Made by a program: the position numbers and the translations under genes. From the NCBI GenBank assembly GCA_003457075.1, contig DMIY01000122.1:1-10511 (forward strand): a stretch of DNA of 10,511 nucleotides. The letters are read 5' to 3'. The DNA comes from Desulfotomaculum sp. (lineage in GTDB: Bacteria > Bacillota > Desulfotomaculia > Desulfotomaculales > Nap2-2B). A model generated the notes under the pieces. It saw nothing but the letters and a program-made list of their open reading frames with translations, did not search any database and was not told the DNA's origin. This document shows positions 1 through 6,322 of this stretch, in pieces (within the stretch, counting starts at the first letter, position 1; each line of letters starts with the position of its first letter).

Positions 1-1
1 G

Positions 2-481
2 AATGATAAATGTGCTGCAGGCACAGGAAGGTTTCTTGAGGTCATTGCCGCTGCCCTCGGTCTCAAAATGGAAGATTTGGGCAAGCTTTCTCTAAAATCT
101 ACCAGTAGGGTTATAATCAGCAATACTTGTACTATATTTGCACGGCAGGAGGTCGTAGCCCGCCTCTCCGAGGGAGTAAAATTAGAAAATATTGTAGCCG
201 GACTTCATTATGCTATAGCTAGCCGGGTAGCAACAATGGTAAGAAAGCTGAGACCAGAGCCCGATATAGTTTTTACTGGAGGTGTGGCTAAAAATATTGG
301 GGTGGTCAAGGCAATGGAAGAAAACATGGGACAAAAAGTATTTGTTCCTGAGGAACCGCTTCTTAGTGGCGCCTTGGGCGCCGCTATGTTAGGATGGGAG
401 CTTTTCTCCAAGGCAGTGGCTGAAGGTAAACCAATCCAGAAGAAGAAGCGCCATTTAGAGGAGGTTACTTTTTACGCGTAA
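2..481 (+). CDS. BadF/BadG/BcrA/HgdC-type ATPase, C-terminal part (5' end outside window)
   Basis: The reading frame is open from base 2, so the ATG at 68 is internal. This is the C-terminal ~159 residues of an ASKHA-fold ATPase that drives ATP-dependent low-potential electron transfer to a 2-hydroxyacyl-CoA dehydratase or benzoyl-CoA reductase-type enzyme. Visible hallmarks are NDKCAAGTGRFLE (Cys codon 11-13) and ISNTCTIFARQE (Cys codon 128-130). The two cysteines are 39 residues apart, the same spacing I recall for the [4Fe-4S]-bridging cysteines of HgdC (127 and 166). The adenosine-side motif FTGGVAKN and the terminal SGALGAAMLG also match. The stop lies 16 bases before a second, BcrD-like ATPase. 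That pairing resembles BcrA-BcrD (BadF-BadG), whereas HgdC activators are usually single. The missing N-terminus would separate the two: BcrA is much longer than HgdC. The family is certain; the partner enzyme is not visible. Confidence 0.93.
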   Translation, partial: NDKCAAGTGRFLEVIAAALGLKMEDLGKLSLKSTSRVIISNTCTIFARQEVVARLSEGVKLENIVAGLHYAIASRVATMVRKLRPEPDIVFTGGVAKNIGVVKAMEENMGQKVFVPEEPLLSGALGAAMLGWELFSKAVAEGKPIQKKKRHLEEVTFYA

Positions 482-497
482 AGAGATAGCTTTCTTC

Positions 498-1331
498 ATG
501 GGTATAGATATAGGAGCAAGGGCAAGCAAGGCAGCAATAACTGAAGACGGCAAGCTAAAGGCTCATCATTTATTGCTTTCAGGTACTAATTATAAAGAGA
601 CAGCACGTATGTTAAAAGAAGAACTTTTAGCAAAAGCAGGCCTTTCGGCAGAAAGTACAGTTTATACTGTAGCAACCGGAGTCGGGGGACAAAATATTGA
701 TTTCAGCCAGCAGTATGTTGCCGAGCTTCGCTGCTGTGCTCGAGGTGTAAGCCACATCTTTCCTGAAGTAAGGACAATCATCGATATCGGAGAGACATCT
801 AGCCGTCTGATCCTCACCGATGGAAAAGGGCGATTAATTAATTTTATTGTTAGCGAGAAGTGTGCTACTGGTAGCGGCTATTTCTTAGAAACCATCGCTA
901 ATGTTTTGCGAATAAAGCTGGAAGATGTTAGCTCCCTTTCCCTTAGCTCAAGAAAACCCGTTGTTTTTACTACCGGGTGTGCTGTTTTTGGTGAATCAGA
1001 AGCTATTTCCAGGGTTTGTGAGGGTTTTTCTAAAGGAGATATCCTGGCTGGGGTACATAAAGCGCTGGCAAGCAAAATAGCTGCGCTTGCTGCTAGACTT
1101 GGCTTAGAAGAACCCTGTGCCATCAGTGGTGGTGGGGGTCTTGATATTGGACTTGTTAGAGCTCTGGAGAAGAAGGTGGGAGTTAATTTGCTTTTACCCC
1201 GCGAGCCTCAACTTGTTACTGCTTTAGGGGCTGCTTTAATAGCCAGGGAACTAAGTGAAGAAAGCGGTGAAAAAGAAGGGCGCCAATCTAATCAATCTAA
1301 TATGGAAGAGAGGGATTCTAATGCTGGATAA
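498..1331 (+). CDS. BcrD/BadG-like Fe-S ATPase subunit (acyl-CoA reductase/dehydratase activator family)
   Basis: This is a complete 277-residue ASKHA ATPase. It begins with the phosphate-1 loop MGIDIGARASK and carries SEKCATGSG (Cys122) and TTGCAVFGESE (Cys161). The cysteines are again 39 residues apart, as expected for one [4Fe-4S] cluster shared by two subunits. The C-terminal ISGGGG and TALGAAL motifs complete the nucleotide site. The second phosphate loop reads IIDIGETSSR where HgdC has DIGGQDSK, and such divergence is typical of the BcrD/BadG type. Length also fits BcrD (about 280 residues as recalled). The likely role is ATP-coupled electron delivery in the cytoplasm with the preceding ATPase. 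The ATG at 498 has no good ribosome-binding site close by: AGAGGAGG lies 34 bases upstream at 457-464. A slightly earlier non-ATG start, or coupling to the upstream gene, is therefore possible. The 3' end overlaps the next gene by 11 bases. Confidence 0.9.
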   Translation: MGIDIGARASKAAITEDGKLKAHHLLLSGTNYKETARMLKEELLAKAGLSAESTVYTVATGVGGQNIDFSQQYVAELRCCARGVSHIFPEVRTIIDIGETSSRLILTDGKGRLINFIVSEKCATGSGYFLETIANVLRIKLEDVSSLSLSSRKPVVFTTGCAVFGESEAISRVCEGFSKGDILAGVHKALASKIAALAARLGLEEPCAISGGGGLDIGLVRALEKKVGVNLLLPREPQLVTALGAALIARELSEESGEKEGRQSNQSNMEERDSNAG

Positions 1332-1740
1332 ATTAGGTATTAAGGTTGGGTTAAAGACTACTAACATGAAGACTGTAACAGAGGCAGATATTGTTCTTTT
1401 TGCCGGGGTTTCAGGAGATTTCAACCCGGTTCATCTTTGCGAAGAATACGCTGAAAAGACTTTCTTTGGGGGGCGGATTGCTCACGGAGCGCTGGCACAG
1501 GCACTGCTCTCCGCTGCAATGGCTAAGCTTCCTGGTTTGGTTATTTATCTTTCCCAGTCAATAAGATTCCTAAGGCCGATCAGAATTGGAGATACTATTA
1601 CTGCGATAGCTGAGGTAATAGAAACAAGGGAAGATAAGGGCATTGTGAAACTTAAAAATACCTGCATCAACCAGAAAAAGGAAATAGTTGTTGAGGGTGA
1701 AGCTAATGTTAGAATTTACGAGCCGCCGATTCAAGAATAA
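1321..1740 (+). CDS. MaoC-family (R)-specific enoyl-CoA hydratase
   Basis: This 139-residue hot-dog-fold protein matches single-domain PhaJ/MaoC hydratases in length. It adds water reversibly to trans-2-enoyl-CoA, giving (R)-3-hydroxyacyl-CoA. The hydratase signature FAGVSGDFNPVH (residues 27-38) supplies the catalytic Asp33 and His38, equivalent to Asp31 and His36 recalled for Aeromonas PhaJ, followed by GGRIAHG. The frame is open back to 1255, but the earlier part is overlap with the upstream ATPase. The ATG at 1321 gives the natural family N-terminus and has a GAGAGG site just upstream. The 11-base overlap suggests translational coupling. In this operon it would act before or after the mutase, interconverting an enoyl-CoA and a hydroxyacyl-CoA; the actual substrate cannot be read from sequence. 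Confidence 0.92.
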   Translation: MLDKLGIKVGLKTTNMKTVTEADIVLFAGVSGDFNPVHLCEEYAEKTFFGGRIAHGALAQALLSAAMAKLPGLVIYLSQSIRFLRPIRIGDTITAIAEVIETREDKGIVKLKNTCINQKKEIVVEGEANVRIYEPPIQE

Positions 1741-1776
1741 GAGGGGATTTACCAACAGAACGACTGGAAGAGGTAT

Positions 1777-2799
1777 ATGAGAAAGAAAGCTAACAAAGGC
1801 TTTAACGAATGTTTGCCAGGAAAGGATATGAGTATGGGATTGGCGAAAAAAATACTAGAAGGGGATATCCAGGCAGCAGCCAGGCTTTTGAACTGTATCG
1901 AGGATGAGGTTCAGGGTACTAATGAAGAGTTGAAGGAACTTTACCCTTATACTGGCAAGGCTTATGTAGTGGGTCTTACCGGCAGTGCTGGTGTTGGCAA
2001 AAGTACTCTGATTAATGTTTTCATCAAGGATTTGAGGAAAAAGGGACTGACAGTAGGTGTGATTGTTATTGATCCCACAAGCCCCTTTACTGGAGGAGCA
2101 ATATTGGGGGATCGCCTAAGGATGCAAGGGCATAGTCTTGATCAGGAGGTATTTATCAGGAGTGTTGCTACAAGGGGGTGGAAAGGAGGATTATCCAAGG
2201 CTACCATAGGAATGATACATGTTATGGATGCTCTGGGCAAGGATATCATTTTAGTGGAAACAGTGGGTACAGGTCAGGGGGAAATAGAAGTAAGCAAAAT
2301 TAGCGATGCCTGTGTTATAATTCTTTCTCCAGGCGCCGGGGATGAAGTCCAAATGATGAAAGCTGGCATTCTGGAAGTGGCTGACATTTTTGTGGTTAAT
2401 AAGGCAGATAAGGAGGGCGCTGCTGAAGTAAAGCTAAAACTGGAAGGTATGATTTATAGTAGATCCTTGGCGGCTTCTTCTACCCTAAGTGAATGGAAAC
2501 CAAAGGTAATCTTGACTAATGCCCTTGGAGATAAGGGCATTGAAGAATTAACGGAATCAGTCTTTGAACACAGGAATTTTCTCACTGCCACCGGAGAACT
2601 CGAAAAACGCCGTCAAGAAAGAGCAAGAACAGAACTGATGGATACTATCAAGAACTCTGTTGAAAAACATATTTATCAAGCTACCAGCAAAGATGCTTAC
2701 TTAGAGGAACTGGTAAATAAAGTAGCAAGTAGGGAAGTTGACCCTTATACGGCGGCTTCAAAAATTCTTAGAACTTTTACGCCGATTGTTATGAATTGA
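1777..2799 (+). CDS. meaB: MeaB/ArgK-type G3E GTPase, B12-mutase chaperone
   Basis: This 340-residue P-loop GTPase loads, gates and protects coenzyme B12 in acyl-CoA mutases. Its Walker A is GSAGVGKST at residues 69-77. It has the family motif DPTSPFTGGAILGDRLRM, a Walker B/switch region VETVGTGQGE, and the guanine-specificity motif NKAD at residues 208-211. The usual MeaB sequence is VETVGVGQSE, so TGQGE is a small deviation in the switch region. The C-terminal helical part, ending near ILRTFTPIVMN, corresponds to the dimerisation arm. A GGAAGAGG site precedes the ATG at 1777. The ATG at 1828 would still leave the helical cap, so the N-terminus is slightly uncertain. Its position 18 bases before the mutase gene fits a dedicated chaperone for that mutase. 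Confidence 0.95.
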   Translation: MRKKANKGFNECLPGKDMSMGLAKKILEGDIQAAARLLNCIEDEVQGTNEELKELYPYTGKAYVVGLTGSAGVGKSTLINVFIKDLRKKGLTVGVIVIDPTSPFTGGAILGDRLRMQGHSLDQEVFIRSVATRGWKGGLSKATIGMIHVMDALGKDIILVETVGTGQGEIEVSKISDACVIILSPGAGDEVQMMKAGILEVADIFVVNKADKEGAAEVKLKLEGMIYSRSLAASSTLSEWKPKVILTNALGDKGIEELTESVFEHRNFLTATGELEKRRQERARTELMDTIKNSVEKHIYQATSKDAYLEELVNKVASREVDPYTAASKILRTFTPIVMN

Positions 2800-2817
2800 A
2801 TCTAAGGGAGGATTAAA

Positions 2818-4575
2818 ATGAGTGCAGAGAGAACAACTAAAGAAATCTTAGAAGAAAAACTGGCCGGGGGGGAAAGAGTTCCTTTATATAATCCCGAAGC
2901 CCTAAAGGTAATAGAAAAAGAACTTGAAGAATGGAAAAACAAAACTGTTCGTGAAAAAGATAGAAAAAATTGGGAGATAACTCCTCATACAATACTAGGC
3001 TCTGGTATACCACGCAGATTGACATATACACCTCTTGATATAGCCAACATTGATTATATGAAAGATATAGGTTTACCTGGAGGAGAACCTTTTACCAGGG
3101 GTATTCATGCCAATATGTACCGCGGGCGTACTTTCACCATGCGCCCCCTGCCTGGCGCCGGCACAACAGAGGAAATGAACCGCAAGTGGAAGTTTCTTAT
3201 AGAGCAAGGAGCTACAGGCCTTAGTGTTGCTTTAGATTTGCCCACAGTTCAAATGTTTGATTCCGATGAGCCGGAAGCAAAAGGTCATGTTGCTGTAGTT
3301 GGAGTTCCTCTTTGTTGTGTTGATGATTGGGAAGTTGCCTTTAAGGATATCCCGATTGACAAAATAAGTTATTCAATAGTTACTCATTTTCCGAGGAACA
3401 CTGCCATTTTGCTTCCCATGTATCTGGTAATGGCAGAAAGAAGGGGTATACCCTGGGACAAGCTAACCGGCAGTGTGCAAAATGACATTGTAATGGAGAA
3501 TCTTGTCCGTGGAGCTATAGAGTACATACCTCCTGAGGACTGCTTCCGGGTTCAATGTGACAATATAGAGTTCATCAGGAAAGAAGTTCCTCAATGGAAT
3601 TACATTACCTTAAATGGTTATAACTTGCGTGAATATGGAACTACAGGCATCACCGAGATGGCTGTGGCTATGGCTAACGGTATCTCTATCGTAGAAGAAA
3701 TGATGAGTCGAGGTTATGACTCCGACTGGGTAGGAGAAAGGATAGCATTTTTCTGGGCCTTTGCCAATGACTTTTTTGAGGAAGTTGCTAAGAATCGTGC
3801 TGCCAGGCGACTATGGTATAAGATCATGAAGTATAGATTTGGAGCCAAGAACCCAAGGTCAATGTGGCTGAGAACCCATGTACAAACCTCCGGGGCTTCT
3901 CTTACCAGAGAAGAGCCTATTAATAACATAATAAGAGCAGCTTACCATGCGATGGCATCAATACTCACCGGAACTCAATCGTTGCATGTGAGTTGCTTTG
4001 ATGAGGCGTTTTCAGTTCCCTCAGAGAAAACCTTACTTCCCTCGGTGCGTACTCAGCAACTAATAGAGCAAGAAACACAAGTTACGCAGGTGGTTGACCC
4101 CCTGGCAGGGTCTTTCTTTGTAGAGTGGATAACAAACGAAATGGAAAGAAAAGTCCTTGATGAACTAGATGAGATAGAGAAAATGGGGGGAATTGCTAAG
4201 GCCATAGCGAGTGGCAGGCTACATCATAAGATAGCCGAACATATTGAACGTGAGAACCGGGCAATTGAAAGCGGAGAGATAAGCGTCGTTGGCCGTAATG
4301 TTTATAAATCCGAGGAGCCGGAGCCCCAAATAGAAGTCAGCGCTTATCAGCCGGAGGTCTATGAGCAAAGAAAAGCAATGTTGCAAAAAGTAAGGGATAC
4401 GAGGGACAACGAGAAAGCTAGCAGTTGTCTTAGGGCTCTGGTAGATGCTTGCAAGCGAGGGAAAAACGTTACTTATTTTACATTGGAGTGTGCCAGGGCA
4501 AATGTTACTGAGGGAGAGATGCGCAAGGCGTTTACTGAAGCTTTCGGAACGTGGAAACCTCCTTTCATGCTCTAA
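2818..4575 (+). CDS. Coenzyme B12-dependent acyl-CoA mutase, catalytic (large) subunit with divergent active site
   Basis: This 585-residue protein is the TIM-barrel substrate-binding half of the methylmalonyl-CoA mutase family. The B12 domain is encoded separately downstream, as in isobutyryl- and 2-hydroxyisobutyryl-CoA mutases. Family landmarks in order are PFTRGIHANMYRGRTFTMR (about 91-109), GLSVALDLPT, SVQNDI (about 219-224), LNGYN (265-269), RTHVQTSGASLT, GTQSLH with DEA, and a DPLAGS segment. Compared with Propionibacterium methylmalonyl-CoA mutase (recalled numbering), Tyr89 is Leu111, Arg207 is kept as Arg231, Tyr243 is kept, and catalytic His244 is Asn269. The Phe/Gln pair of isobutyryl-CoA mutase and the Ile/Asp pair of 2-hydroxyisobutyryl-CoA mutase are also absent, so no described substrate class fits. 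A strong AAGGGAGG site lies 6 bases before the ATG. Family certain; substrate unknown. Confidence 0.95.
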   Translation: MSAERTTKEILEEKLAGGERVPLYNPEALKVIEKELEEWKNKTVREKDRKNWEITPHTILGSGIPRRLTYTPLDIANIDYMKDIGLPGGEPFTRGIHANMYRGRTFTMRPLPGAGTTEEMNRKWKFLIEQGATGLSVALDLPTVQMFDSDEPEAKGHVAVVGVPLCCVDDWEVAFKDIPIDKISYSIVTHFPRNTAILLPMYLVMAERRGIPWDKLTGSVQNDIVMENLVRGAIEYIPPEDCFRVQCDNIEFIRKEVPQWNYITLNGYNLREYGTTGITEMAVAMANGISIVEEMMSRGYDSDWVGERIAFFWAFANDFFEEVAKNRAARRLWYKIMKYRFGAKNPRSMWLRTHVQTSGASLTREEPINNIIRAAYHAMASILTGTQSLHVSCFDEAFSVPSEKTLLPSVRTQQLIEQETQVTQVVDPLAGSFFVEWITNEMERKVLDELDEIEKMGGIAKAIASGRLHHKIAEHIERENRAIESGEISVVGRNVYKSEEPEPQIEVSAYQPEVYEQRKAMLQKVRDTRDNEKASSCLRALVDACKRGKNVTYFTLECARANVTEGEMRKAFTEAFGTWKPPFML

Positions 4576-4682
4576 AGCTTAAAAAAATTTGGTAGCGCTG
4601 CAAGTGACGACTTGGTATTTAAAAGAGATTAAGGAAAGATAAAAACAAGTGTATCCCTTATTTTAAAAAGGAGGCAATTACA

Positions 4683-5099
4683 ATGGCTGAAGGAAAAATT
4701 AGAGTAGTGATGGCAATACCTGCTTTGGAAAATCATACTAAAGGATATCTTACTGTGTCCGGCATGCTCAGAGATGCCGGGATGGAAGTAATCTTACTGG
4801 GTAATGAGCTTCCAGAGCGGGTAGTAGAAACGGCTCTTCAAGAGTCAGCAGATGTTATCGGAATAAGTACTTACTGTGGCAGCCCGGTAGTCTTCGGCGA
4901 GGATTTGCTCGAGGCAGCCGAAAAGAAAAACATAAGAGAGAAAACTATATTTATAATAGGAGGGATATTTCCACCGGAAGACGTACCAAATCTCATAAAG
5001 ATGGGCTTTGCCGGCGTTTTTCCACCAGGACCTGGTTCAAGAAGAGAAGACATAATATCTTGCATCAGGAATGCTATAGCCAGTAAAAAACCTAACTAA
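4683..5099 (+). CDS. Cobalamin-binding (small) subunit of acyl-CoA mutase
   Basis: This 138-residue Rossmann-like B12-binding domain matches the length of stand-alone mutase small subunits. It should bind adenosylcobalamin with the dimethylbenzimidazole displaced by a histidine and pair with the large subunit 107 bases upstream. The canonical DxHxxG is ExHxxG here (Glu16, His18, Gly21 in PALENHTKG), so the cobalt-ligating His is present but its partner Asp is Glu. The position of the conserved Lys604 is Ile12. The second motif, normally SxL, reads ISTYCG, while the third, IIGGIFP, is normal. An AAAAGGAGG site precedes the ATG. The 107-base gap to the large-subunit gene shows no terminator-like hairpin, so cotranscription is likely. 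It could be a diverged enzyme for a new reaction or a weakened paralogue. Confidence 0.93.
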   Translation: MAEGKIRVVMAIPALENHTKGYLTVSGMLRDAGMEVILLGNELPERVVETALQESADVIGISTYCGSPVVFGEDLLEAAEKKNIREKTIFIIGGIFPPEDVPNLIKMGFAGVFPPGPGSRREDIISCIRNAIASKKPN

Positions 5100-5147
5100 G
5101 TATCCCCCTTGTGACAGTCTAACTAACACCTCATGTGTTTTGGGCGT

Positions 5148-5203
5148 GCTCTCTCGATACCGACATTCGATGCAGAATCGAGAGAGCTCTGTTATTTTTA
5201 AGT
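5148..5203 (+). terminator. Rho-independent-type terminator of the mutase operon
   Basis: A perfect 11-bp inverted repeat, GCTCTCTCGAT (5148-5158) and ATCGAGAGAGC (5177-5187), encloses an 18-base loop. It is followed by a T-rich but interrupted tail, TCTGTTATTTTTA. It lies 48 bases after the small-subunit stop and before the pst promoter. The long loop and imperfect T-run make termination probably incomplete. Confidence 0.75.
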
Positions 5204-5213
5204 GGCCCAAAAA

Positions 5214-5259
5214 TTAACATTTAATATTATTTTAACATATCTTCTCTATAATGAATTTT
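5214..5259 (+). promoter_or_regulatory. pst promoter with PhoP-box-like repeats
   Basis: A consensus -10 hexamer TATAAT sits at 5247-5252, with no good -35 at the usual distance (5224-5229 reads ATATTA). In its place are TTAACA (5214-5219), TTAATA (5221-5226) and TTAACA (5232-5237). The last two are in the 11-base register known for the TTAACA direct repeats bound by PhoP in Bacillus, and the last ends nine bases before the -10. A weak -35 replaced by activator repeats is the expected layout of a phosphate-starvation promoter. Binding by PhoP is inferred. Confidence 0.65.
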
Positions 5260-5270
5260 AAAGCAATGCA

Positions 5271-5288
5271 AAGGAGGATGAAAAATTG
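5271..5288 (+). promoter_or_regulatory. Ribosome-binding site fixing the TTG start of pstS
   Basis: AAGGAGG (5271-5277) lies 8 bases before TTG (5286-5288). The closer ATG at 5278 runs into a stop after two more codons (AAA AAT TGA). The TTG is therefore the start, and it gives a proper lipoprotein signal peptide. Confidence 0.85.
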
Positions 5289-6188
5289 AGTAGGAAAGTA
5301 AAATGGTTGTTGGCTCTTTGTTGTGTGCTGGCGCTGACGATTGCCCTGGCAGGATGTGGCGCTCCTCAACAAACCGGACAAAAAGAGGACTCAAAGGCAA
5401 CTGAACTTTCGGGATCTATTACTGCTGTGGCCTCCACGGCCATGCAGCCACTCGTAGAAGAAGCCGCCAACAAATTCATGGAAAAAAATCCAAAAGTGCA
5501 GGTCAGCATCCAGGGTGGCGGTAGCGGCACCGGCTTAACCCAGGTTTCTCAAGGCGCTGCAAATATCGGCAATTCTGACATCTTTGCCGAAGAAAAAGAA
5601 GGCATCAACGCGACACAGTTGGCAGACACAAAGGTTTGTGTTGTAGGCATGGCCACCGTCGTTAACCCTGGAGTCACCGTGGACAACGTCACCAAACAAC
5701 AACTCATTGATATTTTTACAGGAAAGATAACCAACTGGAAGCAGTTTGGGGGACCAGATCAGAAGATTGTGCTGATTAACAGAGCCAAGGGTTCTGGAAC
5801 ACGGGCCACTTTTAAAAAGTTTGCCCTGGACGGCAAAGAGGAGGCCGTGGGAATGGAAATCGATTCCTCCGGACAGGTAAAAAAGATAGTTGCAGAAACT
5901 CCTGGCGCTATTTCTTATCTGGCTCTTTCCTATATTGATAAAAGCATAAAGGCACTTAAATTAGAAGGGGTAGAACCTGCCGGGGAAAACATTGTTAATG
6001 GCAAATATCCTGTCTGGGCTTATCAACACATGTATACCAAAGGCGAACCCGCCGGGTTGGCAAAGGAATTCTTACAATACATGCTGAGCGATGAAGTTCA
6101 AAATACCCTGGTTCCGGAGATGGATTATATTCCTTCCACAAAGATGAAAGTAGAAAGAGACGCCCAGGGAAAAGTAACTCAGTTGTAA
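5286..6188 (+). CDS. pstS: Phosphate ABC transporter substrate-binding lipoprotein PstS
   Basis: This 300-residue extracytoplasmic protein captures phosphate and delivers it to PstC-PstA. The N-terminus has basic residues, a hydrophobic core and lipobox LAGC, so Cys24 should be lipidated and anchor the protein to the outer face of the membrane. A Gln/Ser/Lys-rich linker follows. Phosphate-binding features are ASTAMQPL (about 49-56), GGGSGTG (77-83) and NRAKGSGTR (165-173), with IFTGKITNW between them, a strong PstS signature. The TTG start is set by the ribosome-binding site at 5271-5277. The gene follows a Pho-box-like promoter and precedes pstC by about 130 bases containing a hairpin. That layout commonly keeps the binding-protein message more abundant than the permease messages. 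Confidence 0.96.
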   Translation: MSRKVKWLLALCCVLALTIALAGCGAPQQTGQKEDSKATELSGSITAVASTAMQPLVEEAANKFMEKNPKVQVSIQGGGSGTGLTQVSQGAANIGNSDIFAEEKEGINATQLADTKVCVVGMATVVNPGVTVDNVTKQQLIDIFTGKITNWKQFGGPDQKIVLINRAKGSGTRATFKKFALDGKEEAVGMEIDSSGQVKKIVAETPGAISYLALSYIDKSIKALKLEGVEPAGENIVNGKYPVWAYQHMYTKGEPAGLAKEFLQYMLSDEVQNTLVPEMDYIPSTKMKVERDAQGKVTQL

Positions 6189-6203
6189 AGGCACTGAGAT
6201 ACA

Positions 6204-6280
6204 AAGGCACAAAGGGGGCAAAATTTGGCGATCACCTATCACAAACCTCCAGAACTTTGTGCCTTCTTTGCTTTTTGTTT
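6204..6280 (+). terminator. Hairpin between pstS and pstC (partial terminator or mRNA-stability element)
   Basis: A perfect 11-bp inverted repeat, AAGGCACAAAG (6204-6214) and CTTTGTGCCTT (6255-6265), encloses 40 bases. It is followed by the T-rich CTTTGCTTTTTGTTT. The octamer AAAGGCAC also occurs twice in direct orientation (6187-6194, overlapping the pstS stop, and 6203-6210), so the right arm has two possible partners. The long loop makes it a weak terminator. It probably lets part of transcription continue into pstC while protecting the 3' end of the pstS message. Confidence 0.55.
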
Positions 6281-6322
6281 GTCTGGGAGTAAATGTAAGA
6301 CAAAGAAGGAGAATTGGGGAAA

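Noticed and set aside
1255..1320. Upstream extension of the MaoC hydratase frame
   Set aside because: It lies inside the preceding ATPase gene. The ATG at 1321 matches the normal family N-terminus and has a nearby ribosome-binding site.
4590..4643. 17-residue TTG ORF between mutase subunits
   Set aside because: No ribosome-binding site and no recognisable motif; likely chance.
4576..4682. Possible cobalamin riboswitch before the B12 subunit
   Set aside because: No B12-box-like core or multi-stem structure can be seen, and 107 bases is too short for a full element.
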